From the NCBI GenBank assembly GCA_035711465.1, contig DASTCC010000331.1, positions 1-13,080 on the forward strand: 13,080 nt of DNA, in the 5' to 3' direction. The position numbers were made by a program, and so were the translations under genes. Position 1 is the stretch's first letter. Each line of letters begins with the position of its first letter. This document shows positions 1-7,963 of the stretch, piece after piece. Source of the DNA: DASTCC01 sp035711465 (GTDB lineage Bacteria > Acidobacteriota > Vicinamibacteria > Vicinamibacterales > SCN-69-37). A model generated the notes under the pieces. The model was not told the origin of the DNA. It saw only the letters and a list, made by a program, of their open reading frames with translations, and ran no database searches.

Positions 1-1508
1 GGCTCACGTTCAACAACCGCCGCATCGTCCAGCTCCATGGCAGCGTGCGCGGTCGAACGCCCGCGGACCGTGCGGAAGCCGCGTCGCGGGTGCTCGGCGA
101 AATCGTCCGCGGCCGCGGCAGCCTGGACGTCACGCTCACGCCGGTCGCATCGGCGATGCTCGTCACCGTCGGGGGGCGCGACGTCTTCGTGATCCTGCCC
201 GACGACGTCGACACGCTCGCGAACACCGATCTCACGAGGACCGCGAACGAAGCGGCCGCCAACCTCCGGGTCGCGCTCGCGGAGGCGGCCGAGGTCTATC
301 AGGTCGGATCGATGGCCATGGCGATCACCGTGGCGGCTACGGGCACGATCGTCTACTTCGCCATCCTGTTCGTGATGGTGAGGTTCCACCGGCGTCTGGC
401 CGCAAACGCCGAAGCGTCGGCCGAGCGGCGGCTGCAGAAGATCTCGGCGACCGATCTGGACTCGGTGCGCGACTCGCGTGCCGCGCAGATCGTGCGGCAT
501 GCCGTGATGGCGATCACCGTGATTGCCGCGGCCGTACTCACTTACGTCTGGTTGACGTTCACGCTCCGCCGTTTCCCGTTCACGCGCGCCCTCGGCGAGT
601 CGCTGCGCGAGATTCTGATCAACCTGGTGATCAACGGCGCGCTGGCGGTGGCGCGGGCGATGCCCGACCTGCTGATGGTGGCGCTCATCGCGGTCGTCAC
701 CCGAGTCCTGGTGCGACTCAGCAACCTGCTGTTCCAGGCCGCCGAGGCCGGCCGCGTCGAACTGCCCTATATCTATCCCGAGACCGCGGCGCCCTCGCGC
801 CGCCTCGTTGCCGCGCTGCTCTGGCTCGGCGCCCTCATCGTCGCCTATCCATATCTTCCCGGCAGCGACTCGGACGTGTTCAAGGGCGTCAGCGTCTTCC
901 TCGGCTTGATCGTGTCGATCGGATCGAGCGGCATCGCGAATCAGATCATGAGCGGCTTCACGATTACCTACTCGCGTGCGGTACGGACCGGCGACTTCGT
1001 GAAGATCGGCGACATCGAGGGCACGGTCCTTCAGGTCGGCGCGCTGTCGACGAAGGTCAGGACGCTGCTCCAGGAGGAAGTGACGATTCCCAACGCGGTC
1101 GTGGTCGGACAGGTGACGACCAACTACTCGCGCTTCGCGGACAAGGACGGCCTCTACATTCCGACCACGGTGACGATTGGCTACGACACGCCGTGGCGGC
1201 AGGTCGAGGCGCTGCTGCTGCTCGCGGCCGAGCGGACGCCGGGGATTCGCCGCCAGCCGCCGCCGATCGTCCGCCAGACGGCGCTGATGGATTTCTACGT
1301 CCAGTACCGATTGCTGGTCTCGATCGAGAACCCGGCGCTCCGCGTGGTGACGCTGGATCGGCTGCACGCGAACATCCAGGACGCGTTCAACGAGCACGGC
1401 GTGCAGATCATGTCGCCCAACTACGAGGCCGACCCCGAGGGCAAGAAGATCGTCTCGCGCGACAACTGGTTCGCGCCGCCGGCACCGACCGATCGCCCGG
1501 GTCCATAG
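1..1508 (+). CDS. MscS-family mechanosensitive ion channel, 5' end cut off by window edge
   Basis: This is the C-terminal 501 residues of a mechanosensitive channel of the MscS family, an inner-membrane channel that opens under membrane tension to release solutes during osmotic downshock. The frame is open to the window edge (first whole codon at position 3). The GTG at 45 lies inside conserved-looking sequence, so the true start is upstream. In fragment numbering, residues 1-95 form a soluble alpha/beta region, probably periplasmic. Hydrophobic helices follow near 103-127, 166-188, 219-241 and 267-284. A Gly/Ser/Ala-rich pore-type helix (VFLGLIVSIGSSGIANQIMSG) covers about 296-318. The MscS beta domain follows (RTGDFVKIGDIEGTV, then VTIPNAVVVGQ), then an alpha/beta cytoplasmic domain ending in GVQIMSPNYEADPEGKK. 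The pore helix plus beta-domain order is diagnostic of the family. The kinase gene begins 25 bases after the TAG, so co-transcription is possible. Which MscS subfamily it belongs to is unclear. Confidence 0.9.
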   Translation, partial: LTFNNRRIVQLHGSVRGRTPADRAEAASRVLGEIVRGRGSLDVTLTPVASAMLVTVGGRDVFVILPDDVDTLANTDLTRTANEAAANLRVALAEAAEVYQVGSMAMAITVAATGTIVYFAILFVMVRFHRRLAANAEASAERRLQKISATDLDSVRDSRAAQIVRHAVMAITVIAAAVLTYVWLTFTLRRFPFTRALGESLREILINLVINGALAVARAMPDLLMVALIAVVTRVLVRLSNLLFQAAEAGRVELPYIYPETAAPSRRLVAALLWLGALIVAYPYLPGSDSDVFKGVSVFLGLIVSIGSSGIANQIMSGFTITYSRAVRTGDFVKIGDIEGTVLQVGALSTKVRTLLQEEVTIPNAVVVGQVTTNYSRFADKDGLYIPTTVTIGYDTPWRQVEALLLLAAERTPGIRRQPPPIVRQTALMDFYVQYRLLVSIENPALRVVTLDRLHANIQDAFNEHGVQIMSPNYEADPEGKKIVSRDNWFAPPAPTDRPGP

Positions 1509-1533
1509 AAGCCTGGCGCACCACCGACGGAGT

Positions 1534-3912
1534 ATGATCGACGTTTCCGTGGTGGACGGACCGACCGACAAAGAAGCCCGTGGGCCGCTGCGCGCGCTGT
1601 ACAACTGGTTGACCGGGGCGACGCCGCCGCCGCAGCCGCCGATTGGCGGTGCGCCGGGCTCGACCCCGCGCCCCGCGCCGGCACGCCTGGGCCACTACAA
1701 GATCCTGCGCACGCTCGGATCGGGCGGCATGGGCGTCGTCTACGAAGCCCGCGACGAGCGACTCGAACGCGCGGTCGCGCTGAAGACGATGTCGGTGCCG
1801 GCGAACGAAGAGACAGCGCGGAAGCGTTTCTGGCGCGAGGCCCGCGCCGCCGCCGGCGTCAACCATCCCAACGTCTGCCAGGTCTACGAGATCGGCGAGG
1901 ACCAGGGCGAGCTCTTCATCGCGATGGAGCTGCTCGAGGGCGAGTCGCTGGCGGACCGGTTGGGCCGCGGCCCCGTCGGCCTCAGCGAGACGACGTCGAT
2001 CGGACTCGGCATGCTGGCGGCGCTCTCGGCGCTCCACGCGCGCGGCATCGTGCACCGCGATCTCAAGCCGTCGAACGTATTCCTGACGCCCCATGGCGTC
2101 AAGCTGCTCGACTTCGGACTCGCCCGGCCGGCCTTCGAGGCCGCGCTGGATCACACCAAGACCGAACTGACGCGCGCGGGCGCCATGCTCGGGACGCCGC
2201 GCTACATGGCGCCCGAACAGGTCACCGGTGAGGAGATCGACTCTCGGACCGATCTGTTCTCGGCCGCCGCCATCCTGTTCGAGATGCTCTCGGGCCGGCC
2301 GGCGTTCGTGGGCCGCACCGTCATCGAGATCCTGCACGCCACCGTCTACGAGCATCCGCCGGCGCTGTCTGGCTCACCGGCGGTGGCGGCGCTCGATCGC
2401 GTCATCCGCCACGCACTCGCCAAGAAACCGGCCGATCGCCCCGAATCGGCCGACGCGATGTCGAACGAGCTCGCCGCTCTCCGCGCCGCGAGCGACGACG
2501 ACCTGCCGGCGGTGGCACAGGCGCTGACGCGTCTGGTCGTCCTGCCCTTCCGCGTGCTGCGGTTCGATCCGGAAACCGACTTCCTCGCCTTCAGCCTGCC
2601 CGATGCGATCACCACTTCACTCACCGGCATCGGTTCGCTGGTGGTGCGATCGAGCGCGACGGCCGCGAAGTTCGCCACCGAGGCGCCCGATCTCAAGGTC
2701 GTCGCCGCCGACGCCGACGTCGATCGCGTGGTCACCGGCACGCTGCTGCGATCGGGCGACCAGCTGCGCGTGGTCGCTCAGCTCGTCGAAGCGCCGACCG
2801 GCACGTTGATCACGTCGCATACGGTGCAGGCGCCGCTCGGCGATCTGTTCCGCCTGCAGGACGATCTGGCGCGCCAGATCGTCGGCGCGCTGTCGCTGCC
2901 GCTCGGCAGGACGCCGGCCGTGGACGCTCCGCAGAACGCGAGCGCCTACGAGTTGTACCTGCGCGCCAACGAGCTGGCGCGGACGTACGAGAAGATCGTC
3001 GAGGCGCGCGCGCTCTACGAGCGGTGCGTCGAGCTCGATCCGATGTTCGCGCCGGCCTGGGCGCGGCTCGGCCGCTGCTACCGGGTCATCGACAAGTACA
3101 TCGAGCACACCCCCGACGCATCGGCGCGCGCCGAAGCGGCCCTTCGCCGTGCGCTCGAGCTCAACCCGCGCCTGTCGGTGGCGCACAAGTTCCTCTCCAA
3201 TTTCGAGGCTGATACCGGCAAGGCCCAACAGGCCGTGGTCCGGCTGCTCGGCGAGGCGACGCGGCACGGCAACGATTCGGAGCTGTTCGCCGGTCTCGTG
3301 CAGGCGTGCCGCTACGCCGGCCTGTACGACGAATCGATCGCGGCCCACGCCGAAGCGCGCCGCCTCGACCCCAACATCCCGACCAGCGTCGAGCAGTCGA
3401 TCCTGATGACCGCCGACTTCGGCCGCGTGCTGTCCTGGCCGGAGCCGGCGACCGGCGGCGGCGGCGACGGCGTCATCAGGGTGATCGCGCTCGGCATGGC
3501 CGGCAGGCTGAGCGAAGCGCTCGAAGGGCTTGCCGTGCTGCGCCGCGCGCCGCACATCAAGACGTTCCAGGATTGGGGCGTGCAGCTGCAGCTCTGGCTC
3601 GAGCGCGATCCGAACCTGTTCGCCAATCTCGGGCAGCTGCGTGAGCTGTCGATCTTCGAGGATCCGGAAGCGACGTTTCAGACGGCGTGGATGCTGGCCG
3701 ACGCCGGCCACCACCAGCGCAGCCTCGAGCCGCTGCGGCGCGCCATCGACAAGGGCTATTTCGCGGCGCAGACGATGGAGCGGGCGCCGCAGTTCGACGC
3801 ACTTCGCGGCGACCCGACGTTCGCGCAGATTCTCGCCGACGCCGAGCGCGGCCGGGCGCAGGCGCTGGCGGCCTTCCGCGACGCCGGCGGCGATCGTCTT
3901 CTCGGCCGATGA
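1534..3912 (+). CDS. Eukaryotic-like Ser/Thr protein kinase with FlgO/TolB-like domain and TPR repeats
   Basis: A 792-residue Hanks-type protein kinase that should phosphorylate proteins on Ser/Thr. Residues 1-53 are a Pro-rich N-terminal extension. The kinase domain spans about 54-320 and has the glycine loop [10 protein letters not shown] (61-70), Lys84 in [12 protein letters not shown] (174-181, catalytic Asp176), DFG (193-195) and APE (226-228), so it looks fully active and of the RD type. Residues 333-455 ([10 protein letters not shown] onward) resemble the FlgO/TolB-like N-terminal region often placed between kinase or cyclase domains and TPRs. From about 470 to 680 there are TPR-like helical pairs ([37 protein letters not shown]). 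No transmembrane helix is visible, so it is probably cytoplasmic. The ATG at 1534 follows CGGAG by a single base, a poor spacing, so the exact start is not certain. The stop overlaps the next gene as ATGA. The substrate is unknown. Confidence 0.93.
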   Translation: MIDVSVVDGPTDKEARGPLRALYNWLTGATPPPQPPIGGAPGSTPRPAPARLGHYKILRTLGSGGMGVVYEARDERLERAVALKTMSVPANEETARKRFWREARAAAGVNHPNVCQVYEIGEDQGELFIAMELLEGESLADRLGRGPVGLSETTSIGLGMLAALSALHARGIVHRDLKPSNVFLTPHGVKLLDFGLARPAFEAALDHTKTELTRAGAMLGTPRYMAPEQVTGEEIDSRTDLFSAAAILFEMLSGRPAFVGRTVIEILHATVYEHPPALSGSPAVAALDRVIRHALAKKPADRPESADAMSNELAALRAASDDDLPAVAQALTRLVVLPFRVLRFDPETDFLAFSLPDAITTSLTGIGSLVVRSSATAAKFATEAPDLKVVAADADVDRVVTGTLLRSGDQLRVVAQLVEAPTGTLITSHTVQAPLGDLFRLQDDLARQIVGALSLPLGRTPAVDAPQNASAYELYLRANELARTYEKIVEARALYERCVELDPMFAPAWARLGRCYRVIDKYIEHTPDASARAEAALRRALELNPRLSVAHKFLSNFEADTGKAQQAVVRLLGEATRHGNDSELFAGLVQACRYAGLYDESIAAHAEARRLDPNIPTSVEQSILMTADFGRVLSWPEPATGGGGDGVIRVIALGMAGRLSEALEGLAVLRRAPHIKTFQDWGVQLQLWLERDPNLFANLGQLRELSIFEDPEATFQTAWMLADAGHHQRSLEPLRRAIDKGYFAAQTMERAPQFDALRGDPTFAQILADAERGRAQALAAFRDAGGDRLLGR

Positions 3913-4364
3913 AAACGCTCTCGAGCGACGAGGTCCGCGCCGCTCTGATCGCGCGGCTGCGACGCGTGGGGCCGGACAGCCTCCCGCGGTGGGGCCGCAT
4001 GACCGCGCATCAGATGATCTGCCACCTCGGCGACACGATGCTCATGGGCACGCCGGAGAAGCCGGTGAGCGATGCGACCGGGCCGCTCCAGCGCACGGTC
4101 GTGAAGTGGGTCGCGCTCTACGTCCCGGCGCCGTGGCCGCCGGGCATCATGACCCGGCCGGAGCTCGATCAGGCCATCGGCGGCACCCGACCGGGGACGT
4201 TCGACGCCGACGTCGCCCTCGTCGAAGCGCTGCTCGAGCGATCGCGCGCCCGCGACTTCTTCGCCGGCCGCGCCCATCCGATTTTCGGGCCGCTCTCCGA
4301 TCGCGCGTGGCGGCGCTGGGGCTACCTCCACTTCGACCATCACCTGCGCCAGTTCGGGGCATGA
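3909..4364 (+). CDS. DUF1569 / DinB-like four-helix protein
   Basis: A 151-residue protein resembling the DUF1569 branch of the DinB/YfiT-like superfamily of metal-binding four-helix bundles. Family members include thiol-dependent transferases, but most, including this branch, have no defined reaction. Signature stretches are RMTAHQMICHLGD (30-42) near the N-terminus and HPIFGPLSDRAWRRWGYLHF (123-142) followed by DHHLRQFG at the C-terminus. His34, His39, His141, His144 and His145 are candidate metal ligands by position. The open frame extends upstream to 3687, but the ATG at 3909 is chosen because it overlaps the kinase stop as ATGA and places the first helix where the family begins. Its own TGA overlaps the nfo start in the same way. 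It is therefore the middle gene of a translationally coupled trio. Family assignment is fairly secure; the function is not. Confidence 0.85.
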   Translation: MKTLSSDEVRAALIARLRRVGPDSLPRWGRMTAHQMICHLGDTMLMGTPEKPVSDATGPLQRTVVKWVALYVPAPWPPGIMTRPELDQAIGGTRPGTFDADVALVEALLERSRARDFFAGRAHPIFGPLSDRAWRRWGYLHFDHHLRQFGA

Positions 4365-5275
4365 CGACGCCTGCCGCCGCGCGCGCGCGAATCCGGATCG
4401 GCGCGCACATGTCTACGGCCGGCGGCGTCACGCGCGCGGTCGAGCGCGCCGTGCTGCACGGCTGCGAGGCGCTGCAGATCTTCGCCAAGAACAACGCCCG
4501 CTGGCGCGCCGCGCCAATCGATCCGGACGAAGCGCGCCGGTTTCGCGACGCCGTCACCGCCGCGGCGCTCGCGCCGGCGGTCTCGCACGCCAGTTATCTG
4601 ATCAATCTGGCGGCGCCCCCGGGCGCGCTCCGCGACCAGTCGATCGCCGCGTTCATCGACGAAATCGACCGCGCCGATCTCCTCGGTCTCCACGGCGTCG
4701 TCGTCCATCCCGGCGTCGCCGCGGCCGGGATCAGCGAGGACGAGGCGCTGCGGCTCGTGGCTGCCGCCCTCGGCGCGGTGTTCGCGGCCCGGCCGCGCAG
4801 CCAGGCGCTGGTGCTGCTCGAGCACACCGCCGGACAGGGCCGCTCGATCGGCCACCGCTTCGATCACCTGGCGGCGATCCTCGGCGGCGTCGACGGCTCG
4901 TCACGCGTCGGCGTCTGTCTCGACACGTGCCATCTGATCGCGGCCGGCTATGACATCGCGACGCCGAAGGGCTATGCGTCGACGTTCACGGATTTCGCGC
5001 GCGAGGTCGGGCTCGGGCGGCTGAAGCTGATCCACGCCAACGACTCGAAGCGGCCGCTCGGCAGCCGTCTCGATCGCCACGAGCACATCGGCGAGGGACA
5101 CGTCGGCATCGACGCGTTCCGGCGCATCGCGCGCGATCCGCGTTTCGCCCATCTGGCGATGGTCATTGAGACGCACAAGACGCCGGGGATTTGCGATCAT
5201 CCGCGGCGGCCGCAGATCGATCCGCTGGATCGGATGAATCTGGAGACGCTGCGGCGGCTGCGGCGGCGGGCTTAG
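4361..5275 (+). CDS. nfo: Endonuclease IV (deoxyribonuclease IV), AP endonuclease
   Basis: Endonuclease IV cuts the phosphodiester 5' of abasic sites and removes blocked 3' ends in base excision repair. The 304-residue protein is near the usual family length (about 280-300) and opens with RIGAHMSTAGG after a short extension. All nine metal ligands known from E. coli Nfo can be matched by motif: His76 (SHASYLIN), His116 (VVHPG), Glu154 (LLEHTAGQG), Asp188 and His191 (LDTCHL), His225 (IHANDS), Asp238 and His240 (DRHEHIGEG) and Glu270 (VIETHK). An active trinuclear-zinc TIM-barrel enzyme is expected. The ATG at 4361 overlaps the preceding stop as ATGA, which fixes the start and suggests translational coupling. 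The last 113 bases are also read on the minus strand by the convergent nucleotidyltransferase gene. The C-terminal ETLRRLRRRA is rich in Arg. Confidence 0.97.
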   Translation: MTTPAAARARIRIGAHMSTAGGVTRAVERAVLHGCEALQIFAKNNARWRAAPIDPDEARRFRDAVTAAALAPAVSHASYLINLAAPPGALRDQSIAAFIDEIDRADLLGLHGVVVHPGVAAAGISEDEALRLVAAALGAVFAARPRSQALVLLEHTAGQGRSIGHRFDHLAAILGGVDGSSRVGVCLDTCHLIAAGYDIATPKGYASTFTDFAREVGLGRLKLIHANDSKRPLGSRLDRHEHIGEGHVGIDAFRRIARDPRFAHLAMVIETHKTPGICDHPRRPQIDPLDRMNLETLRRLRRRA

Positions 5276-6074
5276 GCACCGACGTGCGGCGGCCGGGACG
5301 CACGCGCGACTGCTTGGTGTCGATGGCGTTCGTCCATCGCAGCCAGTCGCGGTCGCTCATGCTGCCGTGCGGCGGCAGCCGGTCGTCCACGTAGCCCCAC
5401 TCCTCGATGTCGACGAGATACTGCGCGCGCGAGAGCCGCGTGCCGCGGCAGAGATTGGCGGGCGCCGGTGGCGCGGCCGCGATCGCCGCCTCCACGGCCG
5501 GGACCACCCAGCCCGGAATTCGCCGGTACTCACCCGGGTAGATGTACTCGAAGAACATGAGGTGCGCGCGGAGCAGGCCCTCGTGGCCGGCGAACCGATC
5601 GATGAGCCGGCGCCACTCCAGCCGATCGGCGAAGGCGCGCAGCAGATGCTGCACGTCGGCGCCGTCGAAGCGCTCGCGCTCCATCACGAAGGACTTCGAC
5701 CAGAGCAGTTCCTCGACCGGACAGAGCACGGTCTGAAAACCCAGGACCGGCTCCGGAACCGCGTGCACGAACCAGTCGCGAGTCACCGGCGTCAGGTGGT
5801 TGCCGCCGTTGAAGATGATGTCCACCTGGGCGCGCAGCGCCATGGCCTTGCCGAGCCAGTGCGGGAAGACGAGCTTGGTGACGATGCCGCGCGCGCGCAG
5901 CGCCTGCGCGGCCGCCGGCCAGTCCTCCTCGCAGACCATCAGGTCGAGGTCTTTGGTCGCGCGGTGGACACCGATGTAGCGGCACAACGCGTAGGCGCCG
6001 CCGACGAGGAACGGCACGTCGGCGCGCGTGAGGGCGCCGAGCACCTCGCGATAGAACGGCACGGGCGTCGTCAT
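5163..6074 (-). CDS. Nucleotidyltransferase-fold protein (polymerase-beta superfamily)
   Basis: A predicted nucleotidyltransferase of about 303 residues. The N-terminal core has FLVGGAYAL (22-30, Gly25-Gly26), then ATKDLDLMV (39-47) supplying Asp42 and Asp44 as metal ligands, and QVDIIFNGGN with Asp85 as the likely third acid. This GG...DxD...D layout is typical of polymerase-beta-type transferases, including AbiEii-like and MNT proteins. The target (protein, RNA or small molecule) cannot be told. A helical region (EELLWSKSFVMERERFDGAD, 121-140) follows. The start at 6074 (MTTPVPFYRE) is chosen because the fold begins just after it; ATG at 6101 and an open frame up to 6191 also exist, and no good Shine-Dalgarno supports any of them. 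Residues from about 267 on are a low-complexity Ala/Ser/Arg tail encoded antisense to nfo, so the domain proper probably ends near 250. It is divergent from the metallophosphoesterase gene with a 91-base spacer. Confidence 0.85.
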   Translation of the reverse strand: MTTPVPFYREVLGALTRADVPFLVGGAYALCRYIGVHRATKDLDLMVCEEDWPAAAQALRARGIVTKLVFPHWLGKAMALRAQVDIIFNGGNHLTPVTRDWFVHAVPEPVLGFQTVLCPVEELLWSKSFVMERERFDGADVQHLLRAFADRLEWRRLIDRFAGHEGLLRAHLMFFEYIYPGEYRRIPGWVVPAVEAAIAAAPPAPANLCRGTRLSRAQYLVDIEEWGYVDDRLPPHGSMSDRDWLRWTNAIDTKQSRVRPGRRTSVPKPAAAAAAASPDSSDPADRSAAAADDRKSPASCASQ

Positions 6075-6165
6075 AGAGGATCTACAGGCAAGCGTCATAC
6101 CATCGACTGGAGGTGCCGCCACGGCATTCGGCCGTTCGAGGCACGCGTCTTGCTCTCTTTCCCAC
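6075..6165. promoter_or_regulatory. Divergent spacer between nucleotidyltransferase and metallophosphoesterase genes
   Basis: These 91 bases separate two genes read in opposite directions, so promoters for both should lie here or inside the neighbouring starts. I could not identify a convincing -35/-10 pair. GGAGG at 6109-6113 looks like a ribosome binding site but is 52 bases before the 6166 ATG and serves no in-frame start. A small hairpin, TGCCG-cca-CGGCA (6114-6126), is too short to be given a role. Confidence 0.3.
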
Positions 6166-6903
6166 ATGCCCAAAACGCGCGTTGCGGCCATGGCCGATCT
6201 GCACTTCGGGCGACACCCAACGGAGTTCTATCCGCCGATTTTCGCGCAGGCCAACACCGAGGCCGACGTACTGGTGATCTGCGGCGACCTCACCGATCAC
6301 GGCCGCTCGGACGAGGCGCACGACCTGGCGAAGTTGATCGGGCAGGCGTCGCGGCTCCCGGTCGTCTGCGTGCTCGGCAACCACGACTACGAATCGGGAC
6401 AGCCCGAGGTGGTGCGGCAGATTCTGAAGGAGGCCGGCATCATCGTCCTCGACGGCGACGGCGTCGAGGTGAACGGTGTCGGCTTCGCGGGCGTCAAGGG
6501 CTTCTGCGGCGGCTTCGGCCCGCGCGCGCTGGGTCCGTGGGGCGAGAACGCGATCAAGCAGTTCGTGCAGGAGACGCTCGGCGAAGCGCTCAAACTGGAA
6601 ACCGCGCTGGCGCGCGTGAAAGCGACATCGCGCGTCGCGCTGCTCCACTACTCACCGATCGCCGGCACCGTCGAAGGCGAACCGCTCGAGCTCTATCCAT
6701 TTCTGGGATCGTCGCGGCTCGAGGAGCCGATCAGCCGCTACGACGTCGCCGCCGTCTTCCACGGCCACGCCCACCACGGCCAACTCGAAGGCCGCACGTC
6801 CACCGGCGCACCGGTCTTCAACGTCTCGCTGCCGCTGCTTCAGCGCAGCACGCCAGCACGCTTCTTTCACGTCTTCGAAGTGGCGACGACCTCACAGAAG
6901 TAA
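6166..6903 (+). CDS. Calcineurin-like metallophosphoesterase
   Basis: A 245-residue protein of the calcineurin-like metallophosphoesterase superfamily, which uses two metal ions to hydrolyse phosphomono- or diesters. The motifs appear in order: DLHFG (11-15, Asp11 and His13), GDLTDHG (40-46, Asp41 bridging the metals), GNHDY (71-75, Asn72 and His73), a His in LLHYSP (His161), and FHGHAHHG (198-205, His199 and His201). No signal peptide or membrane helix is seen, so it should be cytoplasmic. The ATG at 6166 is the first Met before the phosphoesterase core (MPKTRVAAMADLHF) and fits the family start, although no clear Shine-Dalgarno precedes it. It is divergent from the nucleotidyltransferase gene and ends 5 bases before the stop of the convergent LLM oxidoreductase gene. 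The superfamily is broad, so the substrate is unknown. Confidence 0.92.
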   Translation: MPKTRVAAMADLHFGRHPTEFYPPIFAQANTEADVLVICGDLTDHGRSDEAHDLAKLIGQASRLPVVCVLGNHDYESGQPEVVRQILKEAGIIVLDGDGVEVNGVGFAGVKGFCGGFGPRALGPWGENAIKQFVQETLGEALKLETALARVKATSRVALLHYSPIAGTVEGEPLELYPFLGSSRLEEPISRYDVAAVFHGHAHHGQLEGRTSTGAPVFNVSLPLLQRSTPARFFHVFEVATTSQK

Positions 6904-6908
6904 ACATC

Positions 6909-7958
6909 TCACCGCGCCGCGCGAGTGGCCTCGGCCAGGCGCTCCCGCACCATCGGCATGACCTTCGTCCCGAACAGCTCGATGCTGGTCAGCAGCTTGT
7001 CGTGAGGCAGCGTGCCGGCGCTGTATTTCATGTCGAAGCGCGCCAGACCCAGCGCCCGCACGGTCTTCACGATCTTCGTTGCGACCGTTTCCGGCGAGCC
7101 GACGCAGAGCGCGCCGTCCGGCCCGGCTTCGCGATCGAAATGGGCACGGGTCGTCGGCGGCCAGCCGCGTTCAGCGCCGATCCGCGACATCATCGCCTCG
7201 TAGTGCGGCCACAGGTCCTCCCGGGCCTGCTCGTCGGTGGCGGCGACGTGGCCGGGCGAATGCACCGCCACCGGCTGGGACGGCTTACCGAAGCGCTCGA
7301 GCGACTGGTGGTAGAGATCGACATACGACCTGAAGCGCGTCGGATGCCCGCCGATGATCGCGAGCGTCAGCGGCAGGCCGTAACGCGCGGCGCGCACGAC
7401 GGACTCGGGGCTGCCGCCGACGCCAACCCAGGTGCGCAGCGTGCCGGATTCGATCGGCGGATAGATCACGTCGCGCTCGAGCGCCGAGCGCGTCGTGCCG
7501 CGCCACGTCACCGGCCCGTTCTCGAGCAGCGCCGCGAACAGCGCGAGCTTGTCCTCGAACAGTTCTTCGTAGCGCGACAGGTCGTAGCCGAAGAGCGGAT
7601 ACGACTCGGTGAACGACCCGCGCCCGAGGATCACCTCCGCGCGCCCGTTCGAAATCGCGTCGAGCGTGGAAAAGCGCTGAAAGACGCGCACCGGATCGTC
7701 GGTGCTCAGCACGGTCACCGCCGATCCCAGCGTCATTGTCGACGTCTTCGCGGCGATCGCCGCGAGCACCACCTCGGGCGCCGACACCGCGAAGTCAGGG
7801 CGATGATGTTCGCCGACGCCGAAACAATCGACGCCCGCCTGCTCGGCGAGGACGGCTTCGGCGACCACGTCGCGCAACGCCTGTGCCTGCGAGCGCAACC
7901 GGCCGTCGGCGTCGACCGTCACGTCGCCGAAGGTGTCGAGACCCAGATCGATGGACAT
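6909..7958 (-). CDS. LLM-class flavin-dependent oxidoreductase (luciferase-like)
   Basis: A 349-residue luciferase-like monooxygenase-family TIM barrel expected to use reduced FMN or F420. Recognisable features are FGVGEHHRPDF (46-56), DDPVRVFQRFSTLDAISNGR (87-106), the GRGSF turn (112-116), TWVGVGGSPES (176-186) and CVGSPETVATKI (285-296). Length and order match bacterial LLM oxidoreductases closely related in sequence style to alkanal monooxygenase alpha-like proteins. The start ATG at 7958 (MSIDLGLDTFGD) begins directly with the first barrel strand. The J-domain gene on the same strand ends only 5 bases upstream, so the two are probably co-transcribed, though no functional link is known. 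No strong Shine-Dalgarno is visible, which fits reading by coupled translation. The substrate and the flavin used cannot be told from sequence. Confidence 0.93.
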   Translation of the reverse strand: MSIDLGLDTFGDVTVDADGRLRSQAQALRDVVAEAVLAEQAGVDCFGVGEHHRPDFAVSAPEVVLAAIAAKTSTMTLGSAVTVLSTDDPVRVFQRFSTLDAISNGRAEVILGRGSFTESYPLFGYDLSRYEELFEDKLALFAALLENGPVTWRGTTRSALERDVIYPPIESGTLRTWVGVGGSPESVVRAARYGLPLTLAIIGGHPTRFRSYVDLYHQSLERFGKPSQPVAVHSPGHVAATDEQAREDLWPHYEAMMSRIGAERGWPPTTRAHFDREAGPDGALCVGSPETVATKIVKTVRALGLARFDMKYSAGTLPHDKLLTSIELFGTKVMPMVRERLAEATRAAR

Positions 7959-7963
7959 GAGTA

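Noticed and set aside
2617..3714. A 365-codon open frame antisense to the kinase-TPR gene
   Set aside because: Its composition is Arg/Ala/Gly-rich with no recognisable motif, and the plus-strand frame has clear kinase and TPR sequence across the same bases.
5250..5273. GCGGCGG/CTGCGGCGG simple repeat at the end of nfo
   Set aside because: It encodes the Arg/Leu-rich C-terminus of endonuclease IV in frame and is explained by codon choice in a GC-rich genome.
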